Positions 1 to 7,826 of a stretch of 48,520 nucleotides of DNA are shown piece by piece (positions within the stretch are counted from its first letter, which is position 1; each line of letters starts with the position of its first letter). Position numbers and translations under genes: made by a program. Origin of the DNA: Candidatus Gastranaerophilales bacterium (GTDB taxonomy: Bacteria > Cyanobacteriota > Vampirovibrionia > Gastranaerophilales > Gastranaerophilaceae); NCBI GenBank assembly GCA_905234865.1, contig CAJOJE010000015.1, positions 1-48,520 of the forward strand, in the 5' to 3' direction. The notes under the pieces were generated by a model. It searched no databases. It was not told the origin of the DNA and saw only the letters and a list, made by a program, of their open reading frames with translations.

Positions 1-1
1 C

Positions 2-625
2 CGTTTCATACTATCATATAATAAAAACTGCAATGAACTTGACCCTCAAATTTTCACTTGGAACAATGACGGCACAAACAATAATGCCATGAATTGTATC
101 GCAGCCATAATCGACATAGACGGAAACAAAGCCCCAAATCGTGTCGGAAAAGACATATCGTTTATTAATGCAACAGGCATAGGCGATAATTGTATAATCA
201 AAATAGGCGATGCTTGCTTTGGGGCAATGTTTCAAGCCGATGGAGTGAGCTATGAAGAGTGTATGGAGCATAAAGACGAGTGGGGTTTGAGTTATTGTGA
301 TTCTGCACTTGGAAATGGGTATGATTATTATGCCGGTGCTGTAAAAGCTTGTGGTGGTGAGAATAACTTATTGTCCGAGAGTGATTTTGGGCTATTTGAT
401 AAGTTATACGATAGTAGTGGAAAGTATATAGAAAATTCTGCAAGTGATTTTGGACTCATCGAGCCTCCTTTTGATGAATCTGCGGTTTATGGTATAGAAT
501 TATGGATCGATAGCAGCGATTTTAGGGAGAAAGGTGCCTCAATGATTGAATATACTCGCCATGGCTGGAATGTATTGTGGGCATTTCCTGATACTTATGG
601 TATCTACACTCTTTGCCGTATGTAA
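2..625 (+). CDS. Type IV pilin-like protein, C-terminal part (5' end outside window)
   Basis: The frame is open from the window edge (base 2) to the TAA at 623-625, so the N-terminus is missing. From its first bases it matches the middle and C-terminal part of the pilin-like protein at 5257-6645, sharing the segment LSYNKNCNELDPQIF and the following stretch through DACFGA, then diverging. It is therefore the globular part of a large pseudopilin-like surface protein whose prepilin leader and FTLAE helix lie upstream. It has many acidic residues and several Cys, as in the other copies. The exact role is unknown; type IV pilus, competence pseudopilus or adhesin are possible. The family link is seen directly; the function is inferred. 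Confidence 0.7.
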   Translation, partial: RFILSYNKNCNELDPQIFTWNNDGTNNNAMNCIAAIIDIDGNKAPNRVGKDISFINATGIGDNCIIKIGDACFGAMFQADGVSYEECMEHKDEWGLSYCDSALGNGYDYYAGAVKACGGENNLLSESDFGLFDKLYDSSGKYIENSASDFGLIEPPFDESAVYGIELWIDSSDFREKGASMIEYTRHGWNVLWAFPDTYGIYTLCRM

Positions 626-684
626 AATTTTTTGGTAATTGTTTTATGCAGTTTGCTTTTTAATTAGGTGCCGATTTTTTAATA

Positions 685-713
685 TTGCAAAATTCTTATA
701 CATCCCGTATAAT
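685..713 (+). promoter_or_regulatory. Sigma-70-type promoter of the pilin gene at 738/812
   Basis: TTGCAA (685-690) and a perfect TATAAT (708-713) are separated by 17 bases. The predicted start of transcription near 720 lies just before an AAAAAGG ribosome binding site (723-729) and an ATG at 738. This points to translation starting at 738 rather than only at 812. Confidence 0.65.
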
Positions 714-755
714 AAAAATATCAAAAAGGGGTAATTTATGAATTTAAAACGGTTT

Positions 756-769
756 CCCCCCCCCCCCCC
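756..769 (+). repeat. Homopolymeric C tract (14 C) in the pilin leader region
   Basis: Fourteen consecutive C residues sit 18 bases into a short reading frame that starts at ATG 738 with a good ribosome binding site. With 14 C the frame ends at TAA 786-788. With 12 or 15 C it would run without a stop into the pilin gene at 812. The tract can also pair with the CGGGG at 779-783. This is a typical layout for slipped-strand phase variation, though an assembly error in the homopolymer is equally possible. Confidence 0.75.
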
Positions 770-811
770 GAAGAAAAACGGGGTTTAAGCGGGGTTAAGA
801 AGAAAGATGAT

Positions 812-2056
812 ATGAAAAAAGGATTCACCTTAGCGGAAACACTGATTGCACTTGCCGTTATAGGAATTGTCGCTGCAATTATGATGCCTGCTTTAAATTA
901 TTTAATTCAAACAAAAGTAAGAGAACATCAAGTTGAAGTATCAAAATTAAAATTTAATAAAGCTTCGGAAATGATGACCCTAAACGGTAAAATGGGGCCG
1001 TATTATGTTGATACTGCCGATTTTGTCGACGAACTTCAAAAGCACTTAAAATTAGTCAGAGTATGTAGAGTTGGCAATTCTCCAAACGATTTACCCCCTG
1101 TTTCTGATTGTTTCGGTGAAAATTATGATGAAATTATTTTAAATGAAAGCGGAGATACTTATAAAATATCGGATATTAAAACAGGCGCAGAGCTTGGTTT
1201 AGATACGGTAGACGATAATAATGACTGGACAAGCAATAATATTGCAATTATGACAATAGACGGTATTAGAATGATACTATCTTATAATTCAAAATGTCCT
1301 CCGGTTGACCCGGGTGTACATGTCGGGAATACTTCCTTAGCTTGCGTTGCAGGAGTTGCGGATGTTGACGGAGAGAAAAAACCGAATACGTTGTATAAAG
1401 ATATTTATTTATTCGGAAGTGCTAAAAAAATCGGTGATTCTTGCATAGGAAAAGCACTCGGTCTTTGTTTACCTGCTCCAATTACCGTTGCGGATATTGT
1501 ATCCGCTTATGGAAAAGTAAATACAACAGAATGTTTAAATGCTTCATGGGGAAACAATCAAATATGTGATACATACAGTTATAACATGAACGGAAGCAAT
1601 TATAAAGATAATATCTGGTATGCATCCGTTATAAAATATTGCGGCGGACAAGATAAAATTCTATCCTTTTCGGATGCTCGAAAAATTGTTGATTATATAT
1701 GCGGAGATAACGGATGTTCAAATTCTCCTTCGGTTGAAGAAAAAAATGCAGTAACTTTAAGAGCTCAATCTTTTGGAATTAATTCTCCATACTCATCAAG
1801 TTTGTATCCGTATAAGTGGCGAACTATCGTTTCAAATCAGGTAGGTGTATACAATCATCTTCAGTCCGGCTACCCCTGTCCCGGTGTTTATGCTGCCCAA
1901 ATGCCTTATAATGACACCTCTTTGTATTTCAACTCTGATTTAGCGCTTGGACCGCTTATTAATTCGGGGAATTTTTATAACAGCAATTTTTTAGGCACTT
2001 ATGCCACAGGCAATGATTCCAGTCTTAATGAGTACTATGTTTTCTGTACAAAATAA
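812..2056 (+). CDS. Type IV pilin-like protein with FTLAETLIAL prepilin motif
   Basis: The 414-residue protein begins MKKGFTLAETLIALAVIG, a classic class III (prepilin peptidase) signal: short basic leader, Gly at -1, Phe at +1, Glu at +5, then a hydrophobic helix to about residue 30. The remainder is a large Cys-containing globular domain distantly like the neighbouring copies (a VADVDGEKKPN segment, and ASSL-type acidic loops). The product should be processed at the inner membrane and assembled into a pilus or pseudopilus, or displayed on the surface. The start is uncertain: ATG 812 has only a weak upstream AGAAAG, whereas the promoter and strong ribosome site point to ATG 738, from which the gene is out of frame with 14 C. 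A strong hairpin terminator follows. Confidence 0.8.
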   Translation: MKKGFTLAETLIALAVIGIVAAIMMPALNYLIQTKVREHQVEVSKLKFNKASEMMTLNGKMGPYYVDTADFVDELQKHLKLVRVCRVGNSPNDLPPVSDCFGENYDEIILNESGDTYKISDIKTGAELGLDTVDDNNDWTSNNIAIMTIDGIRMILSYNSKCPPVDPGVHVGNTSLACVAGVADVDGEKKPNTLYKDIYLFGSAKKIGDSCIGKALGLCLPAPITVADIVSAYGKVNTTECLNASWGNNQICDTYSYNMNGSNYKDNIWYASVIKYCGGQDKILSFSDARKIVDYICGDNGCSNSPSVEEKNAVTLRAQSFGINSPYSSSLYPYKWRTIVSNQVGVYNHLQSGYPCPGVYAAQMPYNDTSLYFNSDLALGPLINSGNFYNSNFLGTYATGNDSSLNEYYVFCTK

Positions 2057-2078
2057 TTTAAAAACGTGATTTTTAATT

Positions 2079-2122
2079 AAAACCCTAAAATACGACAAAG
2101 AAAAAGTCGATTTTAGGGTTTT
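2079..2122. terminator. Bidirectional rho-independent terminator
   Basis: The arms AAAACCCTAAAA and TTTTAGGGTTTT, extended by TACGAC/GTCGA, form a long stem with A/T flanks on both sides. It lies between the convergent pilin gene and the RelA/SpoT-like gene and can serve both. Confidence 0.8.
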
Positions 2123-2128
2123 ATCTTT

Positions 2129-3229
2129 TTATTTTTTTGGTTTATGAACAAAATCCAAGTATCTTTTTGTTGTTTCTATGTTATTAAAATCAAATTCCTC
2201 GGGAATATCCAAGTCGTCCGGAATATGAAGAAAACTTGCCATTTCGTTGCTTCGAGCTACTTTTTGTCTTTCATAAGCATAAGCTCTTCTTGTATATTCT
2301 CTAAAGTCGCTTCCAAGTTGCTCATCTTCTTTAATCGGTGTCAACATTTCTTTAAGCGGTTTGTATTTTTTGGGTATTTCTTTATCCGATAAACATTTAT
2401 AAAATAAATCTTCGATATGCTTAAATCTTTCTACGTTTGAGCCCATAATTTGAATTTCTGCGCTAAAACCGTCCTCTATTTCATCGGTTAAAATATGCAT
2501 TGCAATATACCCGGTATCTCTCGGTTGGTCGTGATATTCGCAGTTTGGACAGCCGTTTTCCCTTGCCGTATTTACAAATTTCAACAATTTCTTTTGCGAA
2601 GCGTAATTCAATTTTGAATCGTCTTGTCCATGGTTTTTAACGGATGTTATTTTAAGTTTGTTTTTTTTGATTGCTTTCGATAATTGCCCTAAAACATAAT
2701 CGCCGCTTTTAGGGTCGTTTTCCGATACTATGATTCTTGCCCCTAAGATATCCTTAATTTCTTTTTTGGCTGCTTTTTTACTTCTTATATGTTTTTGAGC
2801 CATTTTTTCAGACATTGAATCGGGAGTTTTCTTCCTTGTTACAATCATAATAACGGGTGTATCATGGTCTTGATGAATTGCTCTTAAAACTCTGCCTTCC
2901 GCTGCGTCTGTTTCTAAATCAATAACGTCGGATTTCGGAAAAGCATCTCTTAAAGTTTGTTTTAATTTATCATACGCCCTGTCTGACTCATCATAAATTT
3001 GTTGCGTTAAATTGAGGGAGCATCTTTCGGATTTGCTTATTTTTTTATCGCTTGAACTTGAAATTTCTTTTTCCTGCTTTACTTTTTTTCCCGTAAAAGA
3101 AATGGTATCCGCTTCAAGAGGTCTTAGAGGGTTTGTAATACCTTTTAAGTAATTTGTGTTTTGTTTTGCTTGAATATTTTCGTTTTTGTTAATTCTAAAT
3201 AAATTTAGAAACGAATTTTGTATTTCCAT
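2129..3229 (-). CDS. RelA/SpoT-domain protein (small alarmone synthetase-like) with long N-terminal extension
   Basis: This is a stand-alone nucleotide pyrophosphokinase-type domain without HD, TGS or ACT domains. Visible synthetase signatures are a basic TRKKTPDSMSEKM segment (like the ATP-binding R-x-K...S...K), DILGARIIV, then RDTGYIAMH (the Tyr and His of the GTP site) and AEIQIMG with the metal-site Glu. About 110 residues precede the domain and contain ISFTGKK, a short motif also hinted at in the 12491-13183 protein. ATG 3229 is preferred over an upstream TTG because GGGA lies at suitable spacing. It could make (p)ppGpp or, as in toxSAS enzymes, modify another target. No antitoxin-like gene is adjacent. 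The domain call is firm; activity and role are inferred. Confidence 0.72.
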   Translation of the reverse strand: MEIQNSFLNLFRINKNENIQAKQNTNYLKGITNPLRPLEADTISFTGKKVKQEKEISSSSDKKISKSERCSLNLTQQIYDESDRAYDKLKQTLRDAFPKSDVIDLETDAAEGRVLRAIHQDHDTPVIMIVTRKKTPDSMSEKMAQKHIRSKKAAKKEIKDILGARIIVSENDPKSGDYVLGQLSKAIKKNKLKITSVKNHGQDDSKLNYASQKKLLKFVNTARENGCPNCEYHDQPRDTGYIAMHILTDEIEDGFSAEIQIMGSNVERFKHIEDLFYKCLSDKEIPKKYKPLKEMLTPIKEDEQLGSDFREYTRRAYAYERQKVARSNEMASFLHIPDDLDIPEEFDFNNIETTKRYLDFVHKPKK

Positions 3230-3286
3230 AAAAAATAATCCCAATAATATGCGCTAATCTATAAAACTTGTAAAAATTTTTATTTG

Positions 3287-3646
3287 CTAAAATTCGATAT
3301 TTTTAATGTGTGTTATTTTCGGTTTGTCGTTTTCGATTAATTCGACAGAAATTGCGTCTATTCTGTATCTTTTGAATTTAATTTGAGTGTGTGACATGTA
3401 ATTTGTTGCACTTAATAAAATTTTTGATAATTTATCTTTTGTAATTGCTTCCATGGCTATGCCGAACTTATTTGAACTTCTTGTTTTAACTTCTATAAAA
3501 CACAATTCGTCTTTATCAAGGGCAATTATGTCTATTTCGCCGTATCTTGAGAACTTATAATTTTTTTCGATGATTTTGTATTTCTTTTTTATTAAGAAAT
3601 TACATGCCTCATCTTCTCCCCATTTACCAAATTTTATGTTTGACAT
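3287..3646 (-). CDS. yraN: YraN/UPF0102 family putative endonuclease
   Basis: The 119-residue length and the motifs match UPF0102: an N-terminal GKWGEDEACNFL helix, YGEIDIIALD and FIEVKTRSS, the D...ExK core of a PD-(D/E)xK nuclease fold. The family's cellular role is not well established. It lies upstream of the RelA/SpoT-like gene on the same strand with a 57-base gap and diverges from gatA. No clear ribosome binding site precedes ATG 3646. Confidence 0.88.
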   Translation of the reverse strand: MSNIKFGKWGEDEACNFLIKKKYKIIEKNYKFSRYGEIDIIALDKDELCFIEVKTRSSNKFGIAMEAITKDKLSKILLSATNYMSHTQIKFKRYRIDAISVELIENDKPKITHIKNIEF

Positions 3647-3680
3647 AAAATTATATTAACATAAAATGGAGTTTTGATTT

Positions 3681-5141
3681 ATGGAACTATTGAAAAAAAC
3701 TGCGGTTGAAATTAGAGAAGCATTGTTAAAAAAAGAAGTTTCCGCCGTTGAACTTACCGAAGAAATGTATAAAAGAATAGAGCAAGTTGAAAATAAAATC
3801 GGTGCTTTTAATTCTTTAACAAAAGAATATGCGCTTGAAACGGCTAAAAAAGTTGATGAAAAAATTAAAAACAAAGAAGAACTCCCGATTTTGGCGGGTG
3901 TTCCTTTGGCGCTAAAAGACAATATTAATTTTAAAGGATATAAAACAACGGCTTCGTCTAAAATCTTAGAGAACTTCGTTTCTCCGTATGACGCTACCGT
4001 TTCAATTAAATTAAGAGAAAACTTAATTCCCGTTATCGGAAAAACCAACCTTGATGAATTTGCAATGGGTTCAAGTAATGAAAATTCGGCTTTTAAGAAA
4101 GTTCACAATCCGTTTAATTTGAATAAAGTTCCGGGCGGTTCATCGGGCGGTTCTGCTGCAAGTGTTTCCGCTCTTGAATCTTATATATCTTTAGGTTCCG
4201 ATACGGGAGGTTCAATCAGACTTCCTGCAAGTTTTTGTGGTATATCGGGTTTTAAGCCTACATACGGCAGGGTTTCAAGGTACGGCTTAATCGCTTTTGC
4301 TTCGTCATTAGACCAAATCGGACCTTTCGGAAGATGTGTGGAAGATGTTGCAAACCTTTATTATGCTATTGCAGGGTATGATAAAAAAGATTCGACATCG
4401 TTAAATGTTAAGGTTGAAAACCCGCTTGATACTTTAAAAAATGATATTAAAGGTTTAAAAGTAGGGGTTATTAAAGAGCTTTTAACCGACGATGTTGATG
4501 AGGACGTGAAAAAAGCGGTTATGAGCGCCGTTAAAGTTTATGAAAAGCTCGGTTGCGAGATTAAAGAGGTGTCATTACCATTATTAAAGCATTCAATCGG
4601 TATTTATTATATCGTTGCAACCGCAGAAGCAAGCTCCAACCTTGCAAGGTTCGACGGCGTAAGATACGGTTACCGTACAAAAGACCCTCAAAACTTAATG
4701 GAAATGTATACAAAAACCCGTCAAGAGGGCTTCGGCGATGAAGTTAAAAGACGCATAATGCTTGGAACGTATGCACTTTCGAGCGGATATTACGACGCTT
4801 ACTATAAAAAAGCGCAACAAATGAGAAGGCTTGTAAAAGACGATTTTTCAAGAGTATTTAAAGAAGTTGACCTTCTTGTTTCTCCCGTTTGTCCGAATAC
4901 TGCTTTTGATATCGGTTCAAGAAATGATGATCCCATAAAAATGTATTTAACGGATATCGGAACAATTTGCGCTAATTTAATAGGCTCGCCTGCGATGAGC
5001 GTTCCCTGCGGTTTTGATAAAGACGGAATGCCTATCGGTTTGCATTTATTAACAGATGTCATGAAAGATAATCTACTCTTGCAGGCTGCGTATAATTTTG
5101 AAAGAGAAACCGATTTTAATAAGCAATTTGCAAATATTTAA
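3681..5141 (+). CDS. gatA: Aspartyl/glutamyl-tRNA amidotransferase subunit A
   Basis: GatA liberates ammonia from glutamine and, with GatB and GatC, converts Glu-tRNA(Gln) or Asp-tRNA(Asn) to the amidated form. The 486-residue length is standard. The amidase-signature triad is at family positions: Lys79 in LALKDN, Ser154 in PGGSSGGS and Ser178 in SDTGGSIR. GGAG precedes the ATG at suitable spacing. gatB and gatC are not in this window. The gene stands alone, followed by a terminator. Confidence 0.97.
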   Translation: MELLKKTAVEIREALLKKEVSAVELTEEMYKRIEQVENKIGAFNSLTKEYALETAKKVDEKIKNKEELPILAGVPLALKDNINFKGYKTTASSKILENFVSPYDATVSIKLRENLIPVIGKTNLDEFAMGSSNENSAFKKVHNPFNLNKVPGGSSGGSAASVSALESYISLGSDTGGSIRLPASFCGISGFKPTYGRVSRYGLIAFASSLDQIGPFGRCVEDVANLYYAIAGYDKKDSTSLNVKVENPLDTLKNDIKGLKVGVIKELLTDDVDEDVKKAVMSAVKVYEKLGCEIKEVSLPLLKHSIGIYYIVATAEASSNLARFDGVRYGYRTKDPQNLMEMYTKTRQEGFGDEVKRRIMLGTYALSSGYYDAYYKKAQQMRRLVKDDFSRVFKEVDLLVSPVCPNTAFDIGSRNDDPIKMYLTDIGTICANLIGSPAMSVPCGFDKDGMPIGLHLLTDVMKDNLLLQAAYNFERETDFNKQFANI

Positions 5142-5163
5142 TTTTTTTAATCTATATTCTATT

Positions 5164-5196
5164 TTAGTCGCTATTAATTTTTTAGCGGCTTTTTTA
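5164..5196 (+). terminator. Rho-independent terminator after gatA
   Basis: AGTCGCT (5166-5172) and AGCGGCT (5184-5190) form a stem with one G-T pair, followed by a T run. Confidence 0.7.
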
Positions 5197-5197
5197 T

Positions 5198-5226
5198 TTG
5201 ACAGGATGTATTAAAAAAAATATAAT
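5198..5226 (+). promoter_or_regulatory. Consensus sigma-70 promoter of the repeat-leader pilin gene
   Basis: A perfect TTGACA (5198-5203), 17 bases, then a perfect TATAAT (5221-5226). An AAAAAGG ribosome binding site (5241-5247) follows, nine bases before TTG 5257. It starts directly after the gatA terminator. Confidence 0.8.
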
Positions 5227-5256
5227 TAAATTTATTTTATAAAAAGGTTTTTAACG

Positions 5257-6645
5257 TTGGTGGTATGTAAAAATAAATTGGTAAAAAAATATAATTCCGC
5301 TCTCTTGGAATTTCTAGCGGTTTTTGTCCGTCATTTCGCTTCAAAATGCAAAAGCATTTTTTCGCTTCATCGGACTAAAACCTTGGCGGGTTTCGGGCTT
5401 TCGCCCTTCACCCTGCGAAATTCCGCTCTCTTGGAATTTCTAGCGGTTTTTGTCCGTCATTTCGCTTCAAAATGCAAAAGCATTTTTTCGCTTCATCGGA
5501 CTAAAACCTTGGCGTGCCTTCGCTTCCCTTACGGTCGCTCCGCACTGCGAAATTCCGCTTTCACTCTCGCAGAAACCCTCATTGCTCTTGTTATCATAGG
5601 AATAATAAGTATCCTTATGATAAATTTTATCTTCGGAAAAGTTATGGATAATGTAAGAGCAAAACACACCATAGCTTCAAAACATAAATTTGCAAAATCA
5701 ATCGAAAATATGGCGCTAAACTACGGTATCGGTCCGTATTACGGAACGGGAGAAGAAAAATACGATGCAACAAGCGAATTTGTACAAAAATTAAGCCAAT
5801 ATTATAAAATAAACAGAATTTGCGATACTAATTCTCTTGATGATTGTTGGGGATATAAAATAATAAATTTCCCCTCAGGAGAAACTTATGATATAACAAA
5901 AGCAACAAACGGAAAACTCTTTAAAAACGGCGGAAATGAAAACTTAGCCGATGATTATGATAATGAAACAAGAGGAATATTAGGAACTGACCTATCATAT
6001 AATAAAAACTGCAATGAACTTGACCCTCAAATTTTCACTTGGAACAATGACGGCACAAACAATAATGCCATGAATTGTATTGCAGCCATAATCGACATAG
6101 ACGGAAACAAAGCCCCAAACCGTGTCGGAAAAGACATATCCTTCATTAACGCAACCGGCATAGGCGACAATTGCATAATCAAAATAGGCGATGCCTGCTT
6201 TGGAGCATTATTTCAACCCGAAGGAGTGAGCTTAGAAGAGTGTCAAGAGCATGGGGATGATTGGGGGATACATGCTTGTAATAGTGATTACGAACCTTAT
6301 GAATATGATTATTATGCCGGAGCTGCAAAAGCATGTGGCAGCAGGAGTAATATGATTTCATCAAGCGAACTTTCTACTGTATTTAAACAAATGTATAGTG
6401 ATTGCGACAGTCAGGAATGTGTTGAATATAAAGCTAATTCAGCAAGCGATTTTGGACTTGTTGAACCTATGGAAGATATTTTTCATATATGGGTATCCGA
6501 TAATTATTCATGGTGTGATTATAACGAAACATTGGGCGGTATAGGCAGTGCATGTTCTCTGATTTACAGTTCTCATTTTGCACAACTTGTGCCCTCTGTT
6601 AACAATATTTCAGACGGCAGTGCTTATGCATTATGTCGCATGTAG
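5257..6645 (+). CDS. Type IV pilin-like protein with repeat-expanded leader
   Basis: The 462-residue protein carries FTLAETLIALVIIGII at residue 102, the prepilin N-terminal helix with Glu at +5, but is preceded by a 101-residue leader instead of the usual 5-20. The leader encodes two repeat units (5293-5418, 5419-5550). Removing both leaves a 15-residue leader ending KKYNSA before FTLAET, a normal prepilin signal with Ala at -1. The rest is a large globular domain, partly near-identical to the gene at 2-625. The start is TTG 5257, chosen because AAAAAGG sits nine bases upstream, as in the other pilin genes; TTG 5278 is an alternative. Whether the long leader is still processed is unknown. 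Confidence 0.75.
   Translation: MVVCKNKLVKKYNSALLEFLAVFVRHFASKCKSIFSLHRTKTLAGFGLSPFTLRNSALLEFLAVFVRHFASKCKSIFSLHRTKTLACLRFPYGRSALRNSAFTLAETLIALVIIGIISILMINFIFGKVMDNVRAKHTIASKHKFAKSIENMALNYGIGPYYGTGEEKYDATSEFVQKLSQYYKINRICDTNSLDDCWGYKIINFPSGETYDITKATNGKLFKNGGNENLADDYDNETRGILGTDLSYNKNCNELDPQIFTWNNDGTNNNAMNCIAAIIDIDGNKAPNRVGKDISFINATGIGDNCIIKIGDACFGALFQPEGVSLEECQEHGDDWGIHACNSDYEPYEYDYYAGAAKACGSRSNMISSSELSTVFKQMYSDCDSQECVEYKANSASDFGLVEPMEDIFHIWVSDNYSWCDYNETLGGIGSACSLIYSSHFAQLVPSVNNISDGSAYALCRM
5293..5418 (+). repeat. Palindromic repeat unit 1 in pilin leader (126 bp)
   Basis: The unit begins AATTCCGCT, continues through a 96-bp core identical to unit 2, and ends in a 30-bp variable tail. The core folds: GGTTTTTGTCCG (5319-5330) pairs with CGGACTAAAACC (5371-5382), with an inner AAAATGC/GCATTTT hairpin (5343-5360), and CCGCT pairs with AGCGG at the left end. 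Its length is a multiple of three and it has no stop in the pilin frame. Confidence 0.85.
5419..5550 (+). repeat. Palindromic repeat unit 2 in pilin leader (132 bp)
   Basis: The first 96 bases are identical to unit 1; the 36-base tail differs but ends in the same CTGCGA. The following pilin sequence begins with a third AATTCCGCT (5551-5559), so each unit is flanked by this 9-base direct repeat. It is also a multiple of three and open in the pilin frame. Confidence 0.85.
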
Positions 6646-6662
6646 TTTAAAAATCAACAATT

Positions 6663-7826
6663 TTACGTTATCGAATATGCTTTTTTCTTATACAAAATAA
6701 ACCCGATAATGCCGATTATAATAACGGGAAGCCATGCCGCAAAAAACGGGTGAATTTTCCCTGCTTCGCCCAAGTTAATTGAAATGGCACGAATAACATA
6801 ATATACAAAAATTATCATGATAGAGAATAAAAATCCTCTGTTATATCGTACTCTCGGAGGAGTTATCGCAAGGGGAATGCCTACAAGCGCCAAAACAAAC
6901 GTTGTTGCGGGAAGTGCCAATTTATCGTAAAGCTGAATTTGGTATTCCGTATGTAATTTTTCCAAAAAATCGGCATTTTTGGCATTATCTTTAATATATT
7001 TCATTAATTTAAAGAAGTTAAACTGGCTTGCTTCTTCTTTTGCAAATTTAGTTAAACTTTCCACCCCGAAAGTTACAACCGAATTGTCAAAAAGGGTTGT
7101 GTTGAAAATTTTTCCCGTATTTGAAAGAGTATAAATTACTCCGCTGTCAAAAATCCACCCTTCGTTTGAAGTTGTGCCGACTTTTGCTTGAATTAATTGA
7201 ATCGTATCTTTTTTTGAAACGTCAAGAACGGTTATGTTGTTTAAAGTTTTATCTTCGCAACTTTGAACATAGAATAACCTTTTTAATATACCGTCAGAAT
7301 TTGTTTCGTTGATTGTGAAATTTTTTCTTCCCTCGGGAACATGTTTTTGTTGGAGAGAATAAATTGCAAGCTGTCTTGATTGTGTACTCATTGCAGGGAC
7401 GACAAATTCATTAATAATAAAGCTTACTAAAGTCATAAAAAGCGCAAAAACAAAAACGGGTTTTGCAATTCTCGAAATTCCTATTCCGCATGCTCTTAAA
7501 ACCGTAATTTCAGAGTTCAAGCTCAATCTGTTTATTGTCATAACGGTTGCAAAAAGTGTTGAAATCGGGATTGTTAAAACAAATACCTGCGGTAAATTTA
7601 AAATAATCATTATTATGGCGATATTAAAGGGTATGCCGTACAGGGTAATTTGTTTGATTAACTGGGTAAAAGTTTCTGATGCAAAAATAATTGAAGTAAA
7701 AATAATTACCCCTAAAACAAAAACTTCAAAAACCTGTTTTACAATATATTCATCCAATAAACTTATTTTTAATAAGCCTTTTTGTTTGAATAATCTTTTA
7801 TATGCTCTAAATTTCCTCTTTATCAA
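6663..7826 (-). CDS. LptF/LptG-family lipopolysaccharide export permease
   Basis: The 387-residue protein has the YjgP/YjgQ layout: three N-terminal membrane segments (about 32-52, 66-90, 118-140), a periplasmic domain of about 150 residues, and three C-terminal segments (about 305-380). The segment LSLNSEITVLRACGIG after TM2 is the conserved cytoplasmic coupling helix contacting the ATPase LptB. In the Lpt complex it moves LPS from the inner membrane to the periplasmic bridge, so its presence implies an outer membrane with LPS. The start ATG overlaps the tyrA stop by 4 bases, suggesting co-translation. F and G cannot be distinguished here. Confidence 0.9.
   Translation of the reverse strand: MIKRKFRAYKRLFKQKGLLKISLLDEYIVKQVFEVFVLGVIIFTSIIFASETFTQLIKQITLYGIPFNIAIIMIILNLPQVFVLTIPISTLFATVMTINRLSLNSEITVLRACGIGISRIAKPVFVFALFMTLVSFIINEFVVPAMSTQSRQLAIYSLQQKHVPEGRKNFTINETNSDGILKRLFYVQSCEDKTLNNITVLDVSKKDTIQLIQAKVGTTSNEGWIFDSGVIYTLSNTGKIFNTTLFDNSVVTFGVESLTKFAKEEASQFNFFKLMKYIKDNAKNADFLEKLHTEYQIQLYDKLALPATTFVLALVGIPLAITPPRVRYNRGFLFSIMIIFVYYVIRAISINLGEAGKIHPFFAAWLPVIIIGIIGFILYKKKAYSIT

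Noticed and set aside
5293-5550. Short CRISPR array
   Set aside because: Only two units, a core of 96 bases, no regular spacers and no cas genes; the units are coding in the pilin frame.
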